From: UBA5239 sp040394635
GTDB taxonomy: Bacteria; Verrucomicrobiota; Lentisphaeria; Victivallales; Victivallaceae
Reading direction: 5' to 3'
Length of the DNA stretch: 64,000 bases
NCBI GenBank assembly: GCA_040394635.1
Contig: JBEBRW010000005.1
Span: 62,001-126,000, forward strand
The notes under the pieces are model-generated. The model saw only the letters and a program-made list of their open reading frames with translations. It was not told the origin of the DNA and did no database searches. Shown here piece by piece: positions 52,746 through 61,093 of the stretch; positions within the stretch are counted from its first letter, which is position 1; each line of letters opens with the position of its first letter. The position numbers and the translations under genes are program-made.

Positions 52746-54749
52746 ATGCAAAATTATATTTATCATTTCTCTTTTATGATCGCTTTTGTCCTGTTGAATT
52801 TCATTCCGGCGCTGGGGGCATTCTATCTCGCACGCTTTCTGAACAGAGGCGGACGGGCGGAACTTTTCCTGCTGATGATCCTGATTTACTTTTTCGAGGC
52901 GCTTGTGGCGTTCGGACTGCCGGGGTTGTTTGGACAGTTGAACTATGTCGTCTGCGGCGTCGCCAACGCGGTGATCGGCGGTGCCCTCTGCTTTTTCAAA
53001 CGCTTTGAGAAGAAATTGCCGCCTGCCGTTCCGCTCCTGGCCGGCGAAAAACTTCTGGCGGCCTCCGCTGTCGCGATCCTGCTCCTGCGCTTTTACTGGG
53101 CCTCCTTCATGCACAGCGGCACGGATGCCTTCCTGTATCATTTGTATTATCCGGCGATGTGGTTGACGGAAGGAAAGATTTATCCTGTTTCGCTGGCCGG
53201 GCTTCCCCATGAATATTTTCCCGTTTACGGAGAAATTCTGTATGGGTGGTTCATGCTGCCGTTCGGAGATGAATCTTTTGCATTTTTCCTGCAGTTGACC
53301 AGCATCGTCATGGCTGGTCTCGCGATCCTCGCCGTGACCGAAACCTTCGGATTCAGGCGGATCGACGGCCTGGCGGCCGTCAACCTCATGATCTTTACCA
53401 GCATCATCGGGGAAAATTCGCTCCTGGGATACACGGACGTGTTGAACGGCGCTTTTCTTTTGGCCGGGGCCTCGCTGCTCCTTATCGGGGCCCTGCGAAA
53501 CGACAACAAGGCGGCGATTGTCGCCGGCTGTACCCTGGGCTGCTCCGCCGCCATCAAGTACAGCGGCTTAATGCTCACGCCGTTGCTGACCGCCGGACTG
53601 TTGATCTTTCTGGTTTTACACCGGAAAAAACTGTGGAAATTCGCGCTGATTCTCGCCGCTTCCGCCTGCGTGGCGGCGGTGCCTTCTTACCTGGCAAACT
53701 GGATCAGAACCGGGAATCCGTTCTATCCGGTCAAAATCATGCCCGCCGGAATCCCGCTGTTTCCCAATGGAATCGAGTTTGAGCGCCCCACCTCCGGCTT
53801 GAGACTCGATACCTGGAAAATGTTTGTGAACTCCAATGTCTGGGATATGAATACCGCCTCCGGAATTTTTTATCTGGCGCTGCCGGTGCTGGCGATTCTG
53901 CTGTTTATTTTCTGCCGTCCGAAGCTGAAAAAACAATTTATTTTTCCCTTTTTAGCTGTGATGTTAATTCTCCTCGGCATCGTCCAGCTTTCCTTTTATC
54001 CCTCCATGGCGCAGGCCAGGCAGATTATTCCGCTGCTGATGTGCTTTCCCCTCCTCGTTTTGCCGGTTGCGAATACTTTTCTTCGCGGCCGCTCCGGCAT
54101 CAATATGCTTGCCGGTGCCGCGGGGGTCCTGCTCCTGTGTTTCCTGCTCTCGCATATTTCCCACCTGGCGAAAATGATCTTCATGTGGGCCGTGGTGTGC
54201 GCCTTCCTGCTGCTTTTATGCTTTTGGCGGGACCGTTACTTCCGGTACGGTATCCTGCTGGCGTGCGCGATCCTGATTTTTTGCCTGCCGCTTTGTTTTC
54301 AGATACGGATCGGTTCAAAACTCGCCAATGCCCGCCGTTTTGGCGGCCCGGGGGGCGGGATGTCCGTCGAAATCGTCTGGAACCGGCATGTTGAAACCAA
54401 AAAAGCCATCAATATCGCTTCCGTCGGCTCGTGGTACAACTTTCTTTACCTCGCAGATATGTCGGGAAATAAAGTCGTGTACATTCCGGTCAATGAGAAA
54501 AATTCAACTCATCCACATGATTTTGCCACGTATCAGGAGATACGGGACAATCCGGTGCCTTATTCCGTCTGGCTCTCCCGCCTGCGTGAGGCGAATATCG
54601 ATTACCTTGTCGTCGATTATTCCGCGCATTTCGACTTTATGACGAATCTTGAACAGGAGGTCCGGTGGGCGGAGGCGCATCCCGAAACCTTCGAGAAACT
54701 CTTCGATACCGGGAAAATACTCTTCTTCCGGCTGAAACCGAAGCAGTGA
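52746..54749 (+). CDS. Multi-pass membrane glycosyltransferase-like protein (GT-C type)
   Basis: A 667-residue protein with about ten or more hydrophobic segments to residue 525 and a soluble C-terminal domain (about 530-660). The first large periplasmic loop has SGTDAFLYHLYYPAMWLTEG, with an acidic residue in the place expected for GT-C glycosyltransferases (PMT/ArnT-like), followed by LPHEYFPVYGE. GT-C enzymes transfer sugars from lipid-linked donors outside the inner membrane. Acceptor and donor unknown. It has no close gene partner. Confidence 0.65.
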   Translation: MQNYIYHFSFMIAFVLLNFIPALGAFYLARFLNRGGRAELFLLMILIYFFEALVAFGLPGLFGQLNYVVCGVANAVIGGALCFFKRFEKKLPPAVPLLAGEKLLAASAVAILLLRFYWASFMHSGTDAFLYHLYYPAMWLTEGKIYPVSLAGLPHEYFPVYGEILYGWFMLPFGDESFAFFLQLTSIVMAGLAILAVTETFGFRRIDGLAAVNLMIFTSIIGENSLLGYTDVLNGAFLLAGASLLLIGALRNDNKAAIVAGCTLGCSAAIKYSGLMLTPLLTAGLLIFLVLHRKKLWKFALILAASACVAAVPSYLANWIRTGNPFYPVKIMPAGIPLFPNGIEFERPTSGLRLDTWKMFVNSNVWDMNTASGIFYLALPVLAILLFIFCRPKLKKQFIFPFLAVMLILLGIVQLSFYPSMAQARQIIPLLMCFPLLVLPVANTFLRGRSGINMLAGAAGVLLLCFLLSHISHLAKMIFMWAVVCAFLLLLCFWRDRYFRYGILLACAILIFCLPLCFQIRIGSKLANARRFGGPGGGMSVEIVWNRHVETKKAINIASVGSWYNFLYLADMSGNKVVYIPVNEKNSTHPHDFATYQEIRDNPVPYSVWLSRLREANIDYLVVDYSAHFDFMTNLEQEVRWAEAHPETFEKLFDTGKILFFRLKPKQ

Positions 54750-54794
54750 TTTCAGCGCGGGGGGCGGAGTAGCGCCCCCGTTCTTAATCCACTC

Positions 54795-56054
54795 TTATTT
54801 TGCGCCGAGGACCTGGTCCAGGCGCTTTCCGCCGGTGGGAATCCAATAGGCGTGAGTTTGCGTCGTGGAAGTGTCGATTTGTTTTTTGACGTTTTCCGGG
54901 AGACTGTTGTAGGTGGCGTAGACCGAAGTCGGCACGCAGGTTTCGTCGATGAAACCGACCGACATGATGGTTTCGCATTTGATGCGTTTGGCGAAGAACG
55001 CGCCGTCGTAGTAACCGACGGTATCATAAACCTTCTGGTCGTTGGGCTTGCCGTCCGTCAGCCTGACCCATTTGGGCCAGCCGGAGATGCGCCCGGCCAT
55101 GACGCCATAATGATCGCACAGGGCGGGTTTGTTCGGCATGCAGAGCGTCACTTTCGGCTCCATGGCCGCCGCTGCCAGCGCCTGGCCGCCGCCCTGGCTG
55201 TGACCCAGGACGATCAGGGTTTTGCCGTCCCATTCCGGCAGGGACATGACGTAATCCATGGCGCGCATCACACGCAGGAACATGCCGTGGAAGTAGATTT
55301 TTTCGCGGTCATTGGCGGGAAACCAGGGGTAGTTTTTGAGTTTGCCTTTGTTGATTTCGTCGTAGTATTCCTTGGGCTGGCCGTTTTCGATGCCGTGGGC
55401 GTTTACGTCGAAATAAATCGCATTGGATTTGAAGCGTTTATTGGCGCTGCGGACGCCGGCGCCGTGGTACTCCACCACGGCCTTCAGCGAACCGGGCTCG
55501 GCGTTCACGGGCATGGTCAGGAAACCGGATACCGGCATACCGCCGGCGCAGTCGACCTTCACGTCGAAACATTTGAATTTGCCCTGCTGGTCTTTCGGCA
55601 CTTCGGCTTCAGTCAAAGTAGCCTTGACGGGGACCGCGTTGAGCTTCTCGCGCTGTGCCTGCCAGAAGGCGTCGAAATCCTTCGGTTCGTCCGCGCCGGG
55701 CTTGATGGTCAGCGGGTCGACCATGGCGCCGATTTTGCGGGTGATTTTCTTGCCGTCTTTGCCGTCGATGGTGACGGCAAACAGTACCCAGCCGGCAGTG
55801 TCGGCGGTAATCTCGATGGTCCGTTCGGCTTCGTTGAAACCGGCTTTAGCTTTCTTGCCGTCGATGGATACGAAAGGGGTGATCGTGACCTCAGCCGATT
55901 TGCCTTCGTCGGTGACGGTGACCTTGGCGACGATCTTTTCGCCCTTCGTGTAGATGCCGTCCTGCTTGTTCAAGCTCATGTCCAGCTTGTAGTTTTCGGC
56001 GAAAAGCGCTGCGCCCGTCAGCAGCAGAACCAGTATTGCAAGTCTTTTTACCAT
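54795..56054 (-). CDS. Exported acetylxylan esterase-like protein (AXE1/CE7 type)
   Basis: A 419-residue protein, start at MVKRLAILVLLLTGAALFA (CAGGAGGA upstream), so exported. An Ig-like N-terminal domain (about 20-115) precedes the alpha/beta hydrolase, with WQAQREKLNAVPV, a long AVVEYHGAGVRSANK, the nucleophile in VLGHSQGGGQAL and the Asp and His in SVGFIDETCVP and TTQTHAYW. CE7 enzymes remove acetyl groups from xylan oligomers or similar sugars. It follows the pseudopilin in one minus-strand operon. Confidence 0.82.
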   Translation of the reverse strand: MVKRLAILVLLLTGAALFAENYKLDMSLNKQDGIYTKGEKIVAKVTVTDEGKSAEVTITPFVSIDGKKAKAGFNEAERTIEITADTAGWVLFAVTIDGKDGKKITRKIGAMVDPLTIKPGADEPKDFDAFWQAQREKLNAVPVKATLTEAEVPKDQQGKFKCFDVKVDCAGGMPVSGFLTMPVNAEPGSLKAVVEYHGAGVRSANKRFKSNAIYFDVNAHGIENGQPKEYYDEINKGKLKNYPWFPANDREKIYFHGMFLRVMRAMDYVMSLPEWDGKTLIVLGHSQGGGQALAAAAMEPKVTLCMPNKPALCDHYGVMAGRISGWPKWVRLTDGKPNDQKVYDTVGYYDGAFFAKRIKCETIMSVGFIDETCVPTSVYATYNSLPENVKKQIDTSTTQTHAYWIPTGGKRLDQVLGAK

Positions 56055-56112
56055 CGAAATCCTCCTGATGTTAGTCTGATAAACTAACACCGGAGACGCG
56101 GATTTTCAACTG

Positions 56113-56901
56113 TTATTCGTTGGGATCGCCGATATTCCACTTGAACCAGCGTTCGGCAATTTCATTGGACGTGCCGATGGGACCGCCGAATTCGGTATAT
56201 CCTTTGGCGTCGACATGGCCGTCCAGCCACAGGATATTGGCGCGCTTGTTGTGGTTCAAACCGGCCCGGTGCCAGTTGGTGAGCGGGGTCGAAGCGGTAC
56301 CGGCTCCGGGGACGAATGAACGTCTTTCGCGATCGGCCTCGGTGTCGCCATAGCTGAAATTGCCGTCGACAAGAATCAGCTTTTCGCTCGGATTGTCGTG
56401 GCAGGAAGCGACTTTCCTGCCGAGGGCCTTGCCGGTGGGCGCGGGCGGATTGCTGTACTGGGTCTGGCTGGAGTACCAGTTGATGACATAGCTGACTTTG
56501 CATTTCATGGGTTCGGATTTGAAACCGAAATAATTGATTTCGCTGGGGCAGGCATAGGTGGAGGAAACGGCTTTGGAGAGTTCGTCGCGATCGGCGGTTT
56601 TCACTTCTTTGCCGGTCTCATGGGCCGCCAGTACGTGGAACCAGCGAAGCCCGGTGGTGACGGTGGCAGCGGAGCCGGGAGCGGCATCAACAAAACTCGG
56701 CGGCATATGGTCGTCGTGATCGTCCACATACAGCCGTATCGACAGGCCAAGCTGTTTCAGGTTATTGGTACAGCTGATGGCGCGCGCTTTTTCGCGGGCG
56801 GCATTCAGAGCAGGCAGCAGCATTGCCGCCAGGATAGCAATAATTGCAATGACGACGAGGAGCTCGATAAGTGTAAAAAATCGGACTTTATAATTTACCA
56901 T
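56113..56901 (-). CDS. Prepilin-like exported protein (type II secretion pseudopilin family)
   Basis: A 262-residue protein with MVNYKVRF then FTLIELLVVIAIIAIL, LPALNAAREKARAISCTNNL and a late ILWLDGHVDAKGY motif. It is the first gene of the esterase operon, divergent from TrmB. GGAGA precedes the ATG, and a near-consensus promoter lies about 40 bp upstream. Confidence 0.85.
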   Translation of the reverse strand: MVNYKVRFFTLIELLVVIAIIAILAAMLLPALNAAREKARAISCTNNLKQLGLSIRLYVDDHDDHMPPSFVDAAPGSAATVTTGLRWFHVLAAHETGKEVKTADRDELSKAVSSTYACPSEINYFGFKSEPMKCKVSYVINWYSSQTQYSNPPAPTGKALGRKVASCHDNPSEKLILVDGNFSYGDTEADRERRSFVPGAGTASTPLTNWHRAGLNHNKRANILWLDGHVDAKGYTEFGGPIGTSNEIAERWFKWNIGDPNE

Positions 56902-56937
56902 GATTTGATTCTCCGTTGATTATGGTGTACTGTGTCT

Positions 56938-56996
56938 ATTATAACATATATTTTGGGCCAAGTCAATAAAATACGGGGTGTCGGAAAATACCGACA
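56938..56996 (-). promoter_or_regulatory. Pseudopilin promoter and TrmB-type inverted repeat
   Basis: Minus-strand -35 TTGACT (56961-56966) and -10 TATAAT (56938-56943) with 17-bp spacing. Upstream of it lies TGTCGG-AAAATA-CCGACA (56979-56996), a perfect 6-bp inverted repeat between the divergent genes. A relaxed copy, TGTTGG-GGATTG-CCGACA (57763-57780), occurs at the end of the TrmB gene. These are candidate TrmB sites. Confidence 0.6.
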
Positions 56997-57016
56997 AAGA
57001 AGGCAGGAGACGGAAT

Positions 57017-57793
57017 ATGGATGATGTTGCTCTGGAACTCGTTAAGCTTGGGTTCGGCGAGAAGAAGGCGGAGCTTTACCTGGCGTTGCTGCGTCAGGGC
57101 GGCGGCAGCGCGGCGCAACTGGCCGAGGCGGCGGGCATCAAGCGAACCACGGCTTATGAACTGCTGGAGGAACTGTGCGAAGAGAACCTGGCGGCATTTA
57201 CTTCGGTAGGAAACCGGCGGCATTTTATTGCCGAGGCGCCGGAGGGGCTCGACCTGCGGTTGAAGCGGCAGCAGCAGGTACTGGACCGGATCATGCCGGA
57301 GCTGGTTCAGCTGGGACAGGTGAACAAACGGATGCTGCGGGTGCGCTATTTCGAGGGGGTAAGCGGTTCGATCTTCGTGCACGAGGAAATACTGCGCAAG
57401 ACCCGCAAGGAGTATTATTACTTCGGCTCCATGGCCACGTTTCACGCGACCACCACGCCGGAATACCGCAAGGAATACGTGGCCAAGCGCATCGCCAAGG
57501 GCATCTGGTCCAACGCCTTGCTGCTTAACGACGGCTATGCCGAAGAGTATCCGGAGCTGCTGCCCGGCCAGAAGAACCTCCGCCGGGTCCGTTACCTGGA
57601 GAACAGCGGGAACCTGTTGATCGCCAATACCATTCTCTTTGAGGGATTGATCGCGATATACGCCCTGCCGCAGGACAATTATTCGATGATCATCAACAGC
57701 GAGAACCTCTATAATCTGCTGATGCTGCTATGGAAAGCATTGTGGAAAGTGAGTCCGGAAAGTGTTGGGGATTGCCGACAGAAAAAAAATTGA
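57017..57793 (+). CDS. TrmB-family transcription regulator
   Basis: A 258-residue protein, start at MDDVALELVKLGFGEKKAEL (GGAGA upstream). N-terminal winged HTH (EKKAELYLALLRQGGGSAAQ, IKRTTAYELLEELCE), then a helical linker (LRLKRQQQVLDRIMPEL) and a TrmB-like C-terminal domain (about 105-250) of the kind that may sense sugars. An in-frame GTG at 56978 is an alternative start but lies inside the inverted repeat. It is divergent from the pseudopilin-esterase operon and upstream of glycogen genes, so it may link the two. Confidence 0.82.
   Translation: MDDVALELVKLGFGEKKAELYLALLRQGGGSAAQLAEAAGIKRTTAYELLEELCEENLAAFTSVGNRRHFIAEAPEGLDLRLKRQQQVLDRIMPELVQLGQVNKRMLRVRYFEGVSGSIFVHEEILRKTRKEYYYFGSMATFHATTTPEYRKEYVAKRIAKGIWSNALLLNDGYAEEYPELLPGQKNLRRVRYLENSGNLLIANTILFEGLIAIYALPQDNYSMIINSENLYNLLMLLWKALWKVSPESVGDCRQKKN
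57763..57780. promoter_or_regulatory. Second TrmB-type inverted repeat
   Basis: TGTTGG-GGATTG-CCGACA within the last codons of TrmB, differing from the intergenic copy at 56979-56996 by one position in the arms. It lies about 120 bp upstream of the CBM48 promoter. It may be a coincidence, as it is also protein-coding. Confidence 0.3.
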
Positions 57794-57896
57794 TTTTTTT
57801 TATTTTTTTATACTTTTCCAGGCCCGGCAGTACGGAAAAAATTTGAAAGAATTTTTCCACTATCGGTAATCTTAACCCAATGCTAACAAACTGTAT

Positions 57897-57924
57897 TTGC
57901 AAAATTTAGAAGTTGTACTATATT
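57897..57924 (+). promoter_or_regulatory. Promoter of the CBM48 gene
   Basis: A -35 TTGCAA (57897-57902) and -10 TATATT (57919-57924) with 16-bp spacing, followed by a strong ribosome site AGGAGGTG 5 nt before the ATG. Confidence 0.5.
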
Positions 57925-57954
57925 ATAGACAAACACATTATAGGAGGTGTCATT

Positions 57955-58347
57955 ATGAGTGGAAAAGCTAATACTCCGGCGAAGGCCAAAAAAACTGTAG
58001 CGAAATCCGAAGCGCCGAAAGCCAAGAAGCCCGCAGTTAAGACTGCCGCGAAAACCGCGACCAAAGCCGTAGCGGCGGACGCCAAGAAGCGTCGTCATAC
58101 TTTCTTCTACCAGGCCGAACCCGGCAGTGTGGTATCGGTAGCCGGTTGCTTCAACGAATGGAAGCCGAACGACAAGGTGCTGAAAGACAAAGACGGCAGC
58201 GGCTCGTATCAGTGCACGGTCATGCTTTCGCCCGGGACTTATCAGTATAAGTTCTGCGTGAATGACACCTGGTGCATCGACCCGGCCAACCCGAATTTCA
58301 CGCCCAACGACATGGGCACGCTGAACAGCGTTCTTGAAATCGAGTAA
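57955..58347 (+). CDS. Small protein: Lys/Ala-rich tail plus glycogen-binding CBM48 domain
   Basis: A 130-residue protein. Residues 1-48 are almost only Ala, Lys and Thr (AKKTVAKSEAPKAKKPAVKT), histone-H1-like and probably disordered. Residues 49-130 are an isoamylase-N-like/CBM48 domain (SVVSVAGCFNEWKPNDK, PGTYQYKFCVNDTWC, DPANPNFTPND), with Trp residues that would contact glucan. No catalytic domain, so it is likely a glycogen-binding or scaffolding protein. It has its own promoter and is followed by a terminator and then glycogen phosphorylase. Confidence 0.8.
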   Translation: MSGKANTPAKAKKTVAKSEAPKAKKPAVKTAAKTATKAVAADAKKRRHTFFYQAEPGSVVSVAGCFNEWKPNDKVLKDKDGSGSYQCTVMLSPGTYQYKFCVNDTWCIDPANPNFTPNDMGTLNSVLEIE

Positions 58348-58378
58348 TTACTGTAAGCGATTCAATTGAACTTACGGG

Positions 58379-58407
58379 AGCGGGGCGGAAGATGCCCCGC
58401 TTTTTTT
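58379..58407 (+). terminator. Rho-independent terminator
   Basis: Stem AGCGGGGC (58379-58386) with GCCCCGCT (58394-58401) and a run of seven T. It lies between the CBM48 gene and glycogen phosphorylase, with only 31 bp left before the next start codon and no visible promoter there, so phosphorylase probably depends on read-through. Confidence 0.88.
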
Positions 58408-58438
58408 AATTTAATTTTCAGAGAAGGGATCCGAATCG

Positions 58439-61003
58439 ATGTTTAATATCCAATTGTATAGTGTGGCTCCGAAGGTTCCGAAAGAATTGAAGTTTCTGGA
58501 AGAATTGTCCTATGATCTGTGGTGGTGCTGGCATCGGGGTGCCCTTGAACTCTTCCGCAAAATCGATATTTCGCTCTGGCGTCAGGTGCATGGCAATACC
58601 CGCCAGCTGCTGAGCCTGATTCCCCAGTCCCGCTTCGCGGAACTGCTCAAGGACGAGGGATATATGCGGATGCTGCAGATGGTGGAAAATGAATACCGCC
58701 TTGAAGTCACCGACGTCCTCAAGCATAAAACCATGGCCGACCGCAAAATCGCTTATTTCTCGCTCGAATACGGCCTGCACGAAAGTGTCCGGCTGTACTC
58801 CGGCGGTCTCGGACTGCTGGCGGGCGACCACCTGAAGGCGGCGTCCGGGCTGAAAATTCCGCTGGTTGCCGTGGGGCTGCTCTACCGCGAAGGATATTTC
58901 AAGCAGACGCTGGACCGCACCGGCTGGCAGGTCGAGCGCTATCCGCAGAACGAAATCAACCATATGCCGTTGACCCGTGTCACCGTAGGGGATACCAACG
59001 AGGAAATGTTTGTCAAGGTCCAGATGCTCGAACAGGAAGTCGTGGCATCGGTCTGGAAAATGGAAGTGGGCTGTGTGACGCTGATCCTGCTGGATACCGA
59101 AATTCCGCAGAATCCGCCGGAATACCGCGGCATTTGCGGGCGTCTTTATTGCGCGGACCGCACCCAGCGGCTGCAGCAGGAGCTCCTGCTCGGCATCGGC
59201 GGCTTCAAGGTGCTGACCCAGATGGGAATGGAACCGGCGGTCTGCCATATGAACGAAGGCCACGCGGCGTTTCTCTCGCTGGCGCGTATCGCATATCTGG
59301 TCAATGAAAAGGGCCTTGACGTCAATACCGCGCTGGAAGTCGTCTGGCGCACGAATATTTTCACCACGCACACTCCGGTGCCCGCCGGCAACGAAGCCTT
59401 CGACACCGAGCTGGTGCGTCCGTACTTGGATGCGTTGAAAAACGAAACCAAACTGGACACCAACCGGATCATCAGCTGGGCCGTCGGCGCCGGCAATCCC
59501 AATCCGCGCGAATTCAGCATGACGGTGCTCGGACTGCGCATGGCCAACTACAGCAACGGCGTGAGCCGCCTCCACGGCGAAGTCGCCCGGGCGATGTGGA
59601 ACCGCCTCTGGCCGACCCGTCCGCAGGACGAAGTGCCGATCACGCACGTGACCAACGGCGTCCATATCAAGTCGTGGGTTTCGAATTACAATGCGAACGT
59701 GTACAATACTTATCTCGGTTCCAATTGGGCCGTGAATCCCGATACCGCCCAGTTGTGCGAAGGCATTTCGCTGATTCCGGACGAAGAACTGTGGATCAGC
59801 CATGAACTCAGCCGCCACTCGCTGGTGCGCCATGCCCGCCGCAATATTCAGAATCAGATCCGCAACCGCGGCGGCGCATTCTTCGACACGGTCGAATCCC
59901 CGTCGAAAAACGCGCTCGATCCCGATATCCTGACCATCGGTTTCGCCCGGCGCTTCGCCACTTACAAACGCGCCAATCTGCTGTTCCGCGACCCGGCCCG
60001 GCTGGAAGCGCTGATCTGTAACACCCAGCGTCCGGTCCAGTTCGTTTTTGCCGGCAAGGCGCACCCCGCCGACGAGCCCGGCCATGAGCTGATCCGCCAG
60101 GTACTGCAGTTCGCCCAGCGTCCCGCGGTGCGCAACCGCATCGTGTTCCTCGAGGATTACGACATCGGCGTGGCGCGTTTCATGGTCCAGGGTGTCGACG
60201 TGTGGTTGAACACTCCCCGCCGCCCGCAGGAGGCCAGCGGTACTTCCGGCATGAAGGCCGCCATCAACGGCGTGCTGCACTGCAGCATTCTGGACGGCTG
60301 GTGGGTCGAGGGCTACGAGTACGATCCGCAGTCCGGATGGGCCATCCCCAGCGATGAGGACAGCCCCAACACCGACGAAGCGGACGCCAACGAATCGGCC
60401 GCTCTCTTCAACCTGCTGGAAAATGAAATCGTTCCCTGCTTCTACGACCGCTCCGAGGGCGATATCCCGCTGCGCTGGGTCAAGATGATGAAGCACTCGA
60501 TCAGCATGAGCCTGAGCCACTTCTCCAGCACCCGCATGGTGGAGGAATACAACAAGCGTTTCTACCAGCCGGCAGTCTCGTCCTACGAGGGGCTGATGAA
60601 GAAAAACGCGGCCCTGGCCTCAAAGCTGGTGGCCGACAAGGATCGCCTGGTCCATAGTTTCCCGAAGATTCACCTCGAACAGCCCCACACCGGCTGCGAT
60701 TTGAATTCGATTCACACCGGAGATTCCTTCGATGTCTCGATGAAGGTGTATCTGGCGGAACTCACCCCGGCGGAAGTCGATGTGGAAATCTACTTCGGCC
60801 CGGTCGACCCGCACAACAATATTACCCACAGTAATTTTGTGATGATGAAGAATTTCGAAGATCTCGGCGGCGGCAACTTCATGTACCACCATACCCTGGT
60901 CTGCGAAACTCCGGGGCGCTTCGGCATGACCGGACGCATCACCCCCAGCGGTAGCGACTGGCTGCACAGCATTCCCGGTTTCATGCGCTGGTCCGAACAG
61001 TAA
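58439..61003 (+). CDS. glgP: Alpha-glucan (glycogen) phosphorylase, GT35
   Basis: An 854-residue protein of the shorter bacterial/archaeal alpha-glucan phosphorylase type. It starts MFNIQLYSVAPKVPKELK with a LWWCWHRGALELF N-terminal helix region and ends with a beta-rich domain (about 755-854). IAYFSLEYGLHESVRLYSGG, MNEGHAAFLSLARI, TNGVHIKSW and RRPQEASGTSGMKAAING (pyridoxal-phosphate Lys in SGMK) are all present. The enzyme frees glucose-1-phosphate from glycogen. The neighbouring CBM48 protein supports this pathway. Confidence 0.92.
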   Translation: MFNIQLYSVAPKVPKELKFLEELSYDLWWCWHRGALELFRKIDISLWRQVHGNTRQLLSLIPQSRFAELLKDEGYMRMLQMVENEYRLEVTDVLKHKTMADRKIAYFSLEYGLHESVRLYSGGLGLLAGDHLKAASGLKIPLVAVGLLYREGYFKQTLDRTGWQVERYPQNEINHMPLTRVTVGDTNEEMFVKVQMLEQEVVASVWKMEVGCVTLILLDTEIPQNPPEYRGICGRLYCADRTQRLQQELLLGIGGFKVLTQMGMEPAVCHMNEGHAAFLSLARIAYLVNEKGLDVNTALEVVWRTNIFTTHTPVPAGNEAFDTELVRPYLDALKNETKLDTNRIISWAVGAGNPNPREFSMTVLGLRMANYSNGVSRLHGEVARAMWNRLWPTRPQDEVPITHVTNGVHIKSWVSNYNANVYNTYLGSNWAVNPDTAQLCEGISLIPDEELWISHELSRHSLVRHARRNIQNQIRNRGGAFFDTVESPSKNALDPDILTIGFARRFATYKRANLLFRDPARLEALICNTQRPVQFVFAGKAHPADEPGHELIRQVLQFAQRPAVRNRIVFLEDYDIGVARFMVQGVDVWLNTPRRPQEASGTSGMKAAINGVLHCSILDGWWVEGYEYDPQSGWAIPSDEDSPNTDEADANESAALFNLLENEIVPCFYDRSEGDIPLRWVKMMKHSISMSLSHFSSTRMVEEYNKRFYQPAVSSYEGLMKKNAALASKLVADKDRLVHSFPKIHLEQPHTGCDLNSIHTGDSFDVSMKVYLAELTPAEVDVEIYFGPVDPHNNITHSNFVMMKNFEDLGGGNFMYHHTLVCETPGRFGMTGRITPSGSDWLHSIPGFMRWSEQ

Positions 61004-61022
61004 TAAACCGTATTATGACTCC

Positions 61023-61053
61023 AAGGCGGCCGCAAAAACGGTCGCCTTTTTTT
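61023..61053 (+). terminator. Rho-independent terminator
   Basis: Stem AAGGCGGCCG (61023-61032) with CGGTCGCCTT (61039-61048, one G-T pair) and a run of seven T, after the phosphorylase gene. Confidence 0.85.
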
Positions 61054-61093
61054 CGCTTGATATAAGGTCACAATATAAAAAGAGAAATTCGGT

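Noticed and set aside
58418..60520. A 700-codon minus-strand frame opposite glycogen phosphorylase
   Set aside because: Shadow of the phosphorylase gene, which has complete motifs, ribosome site and terminators.
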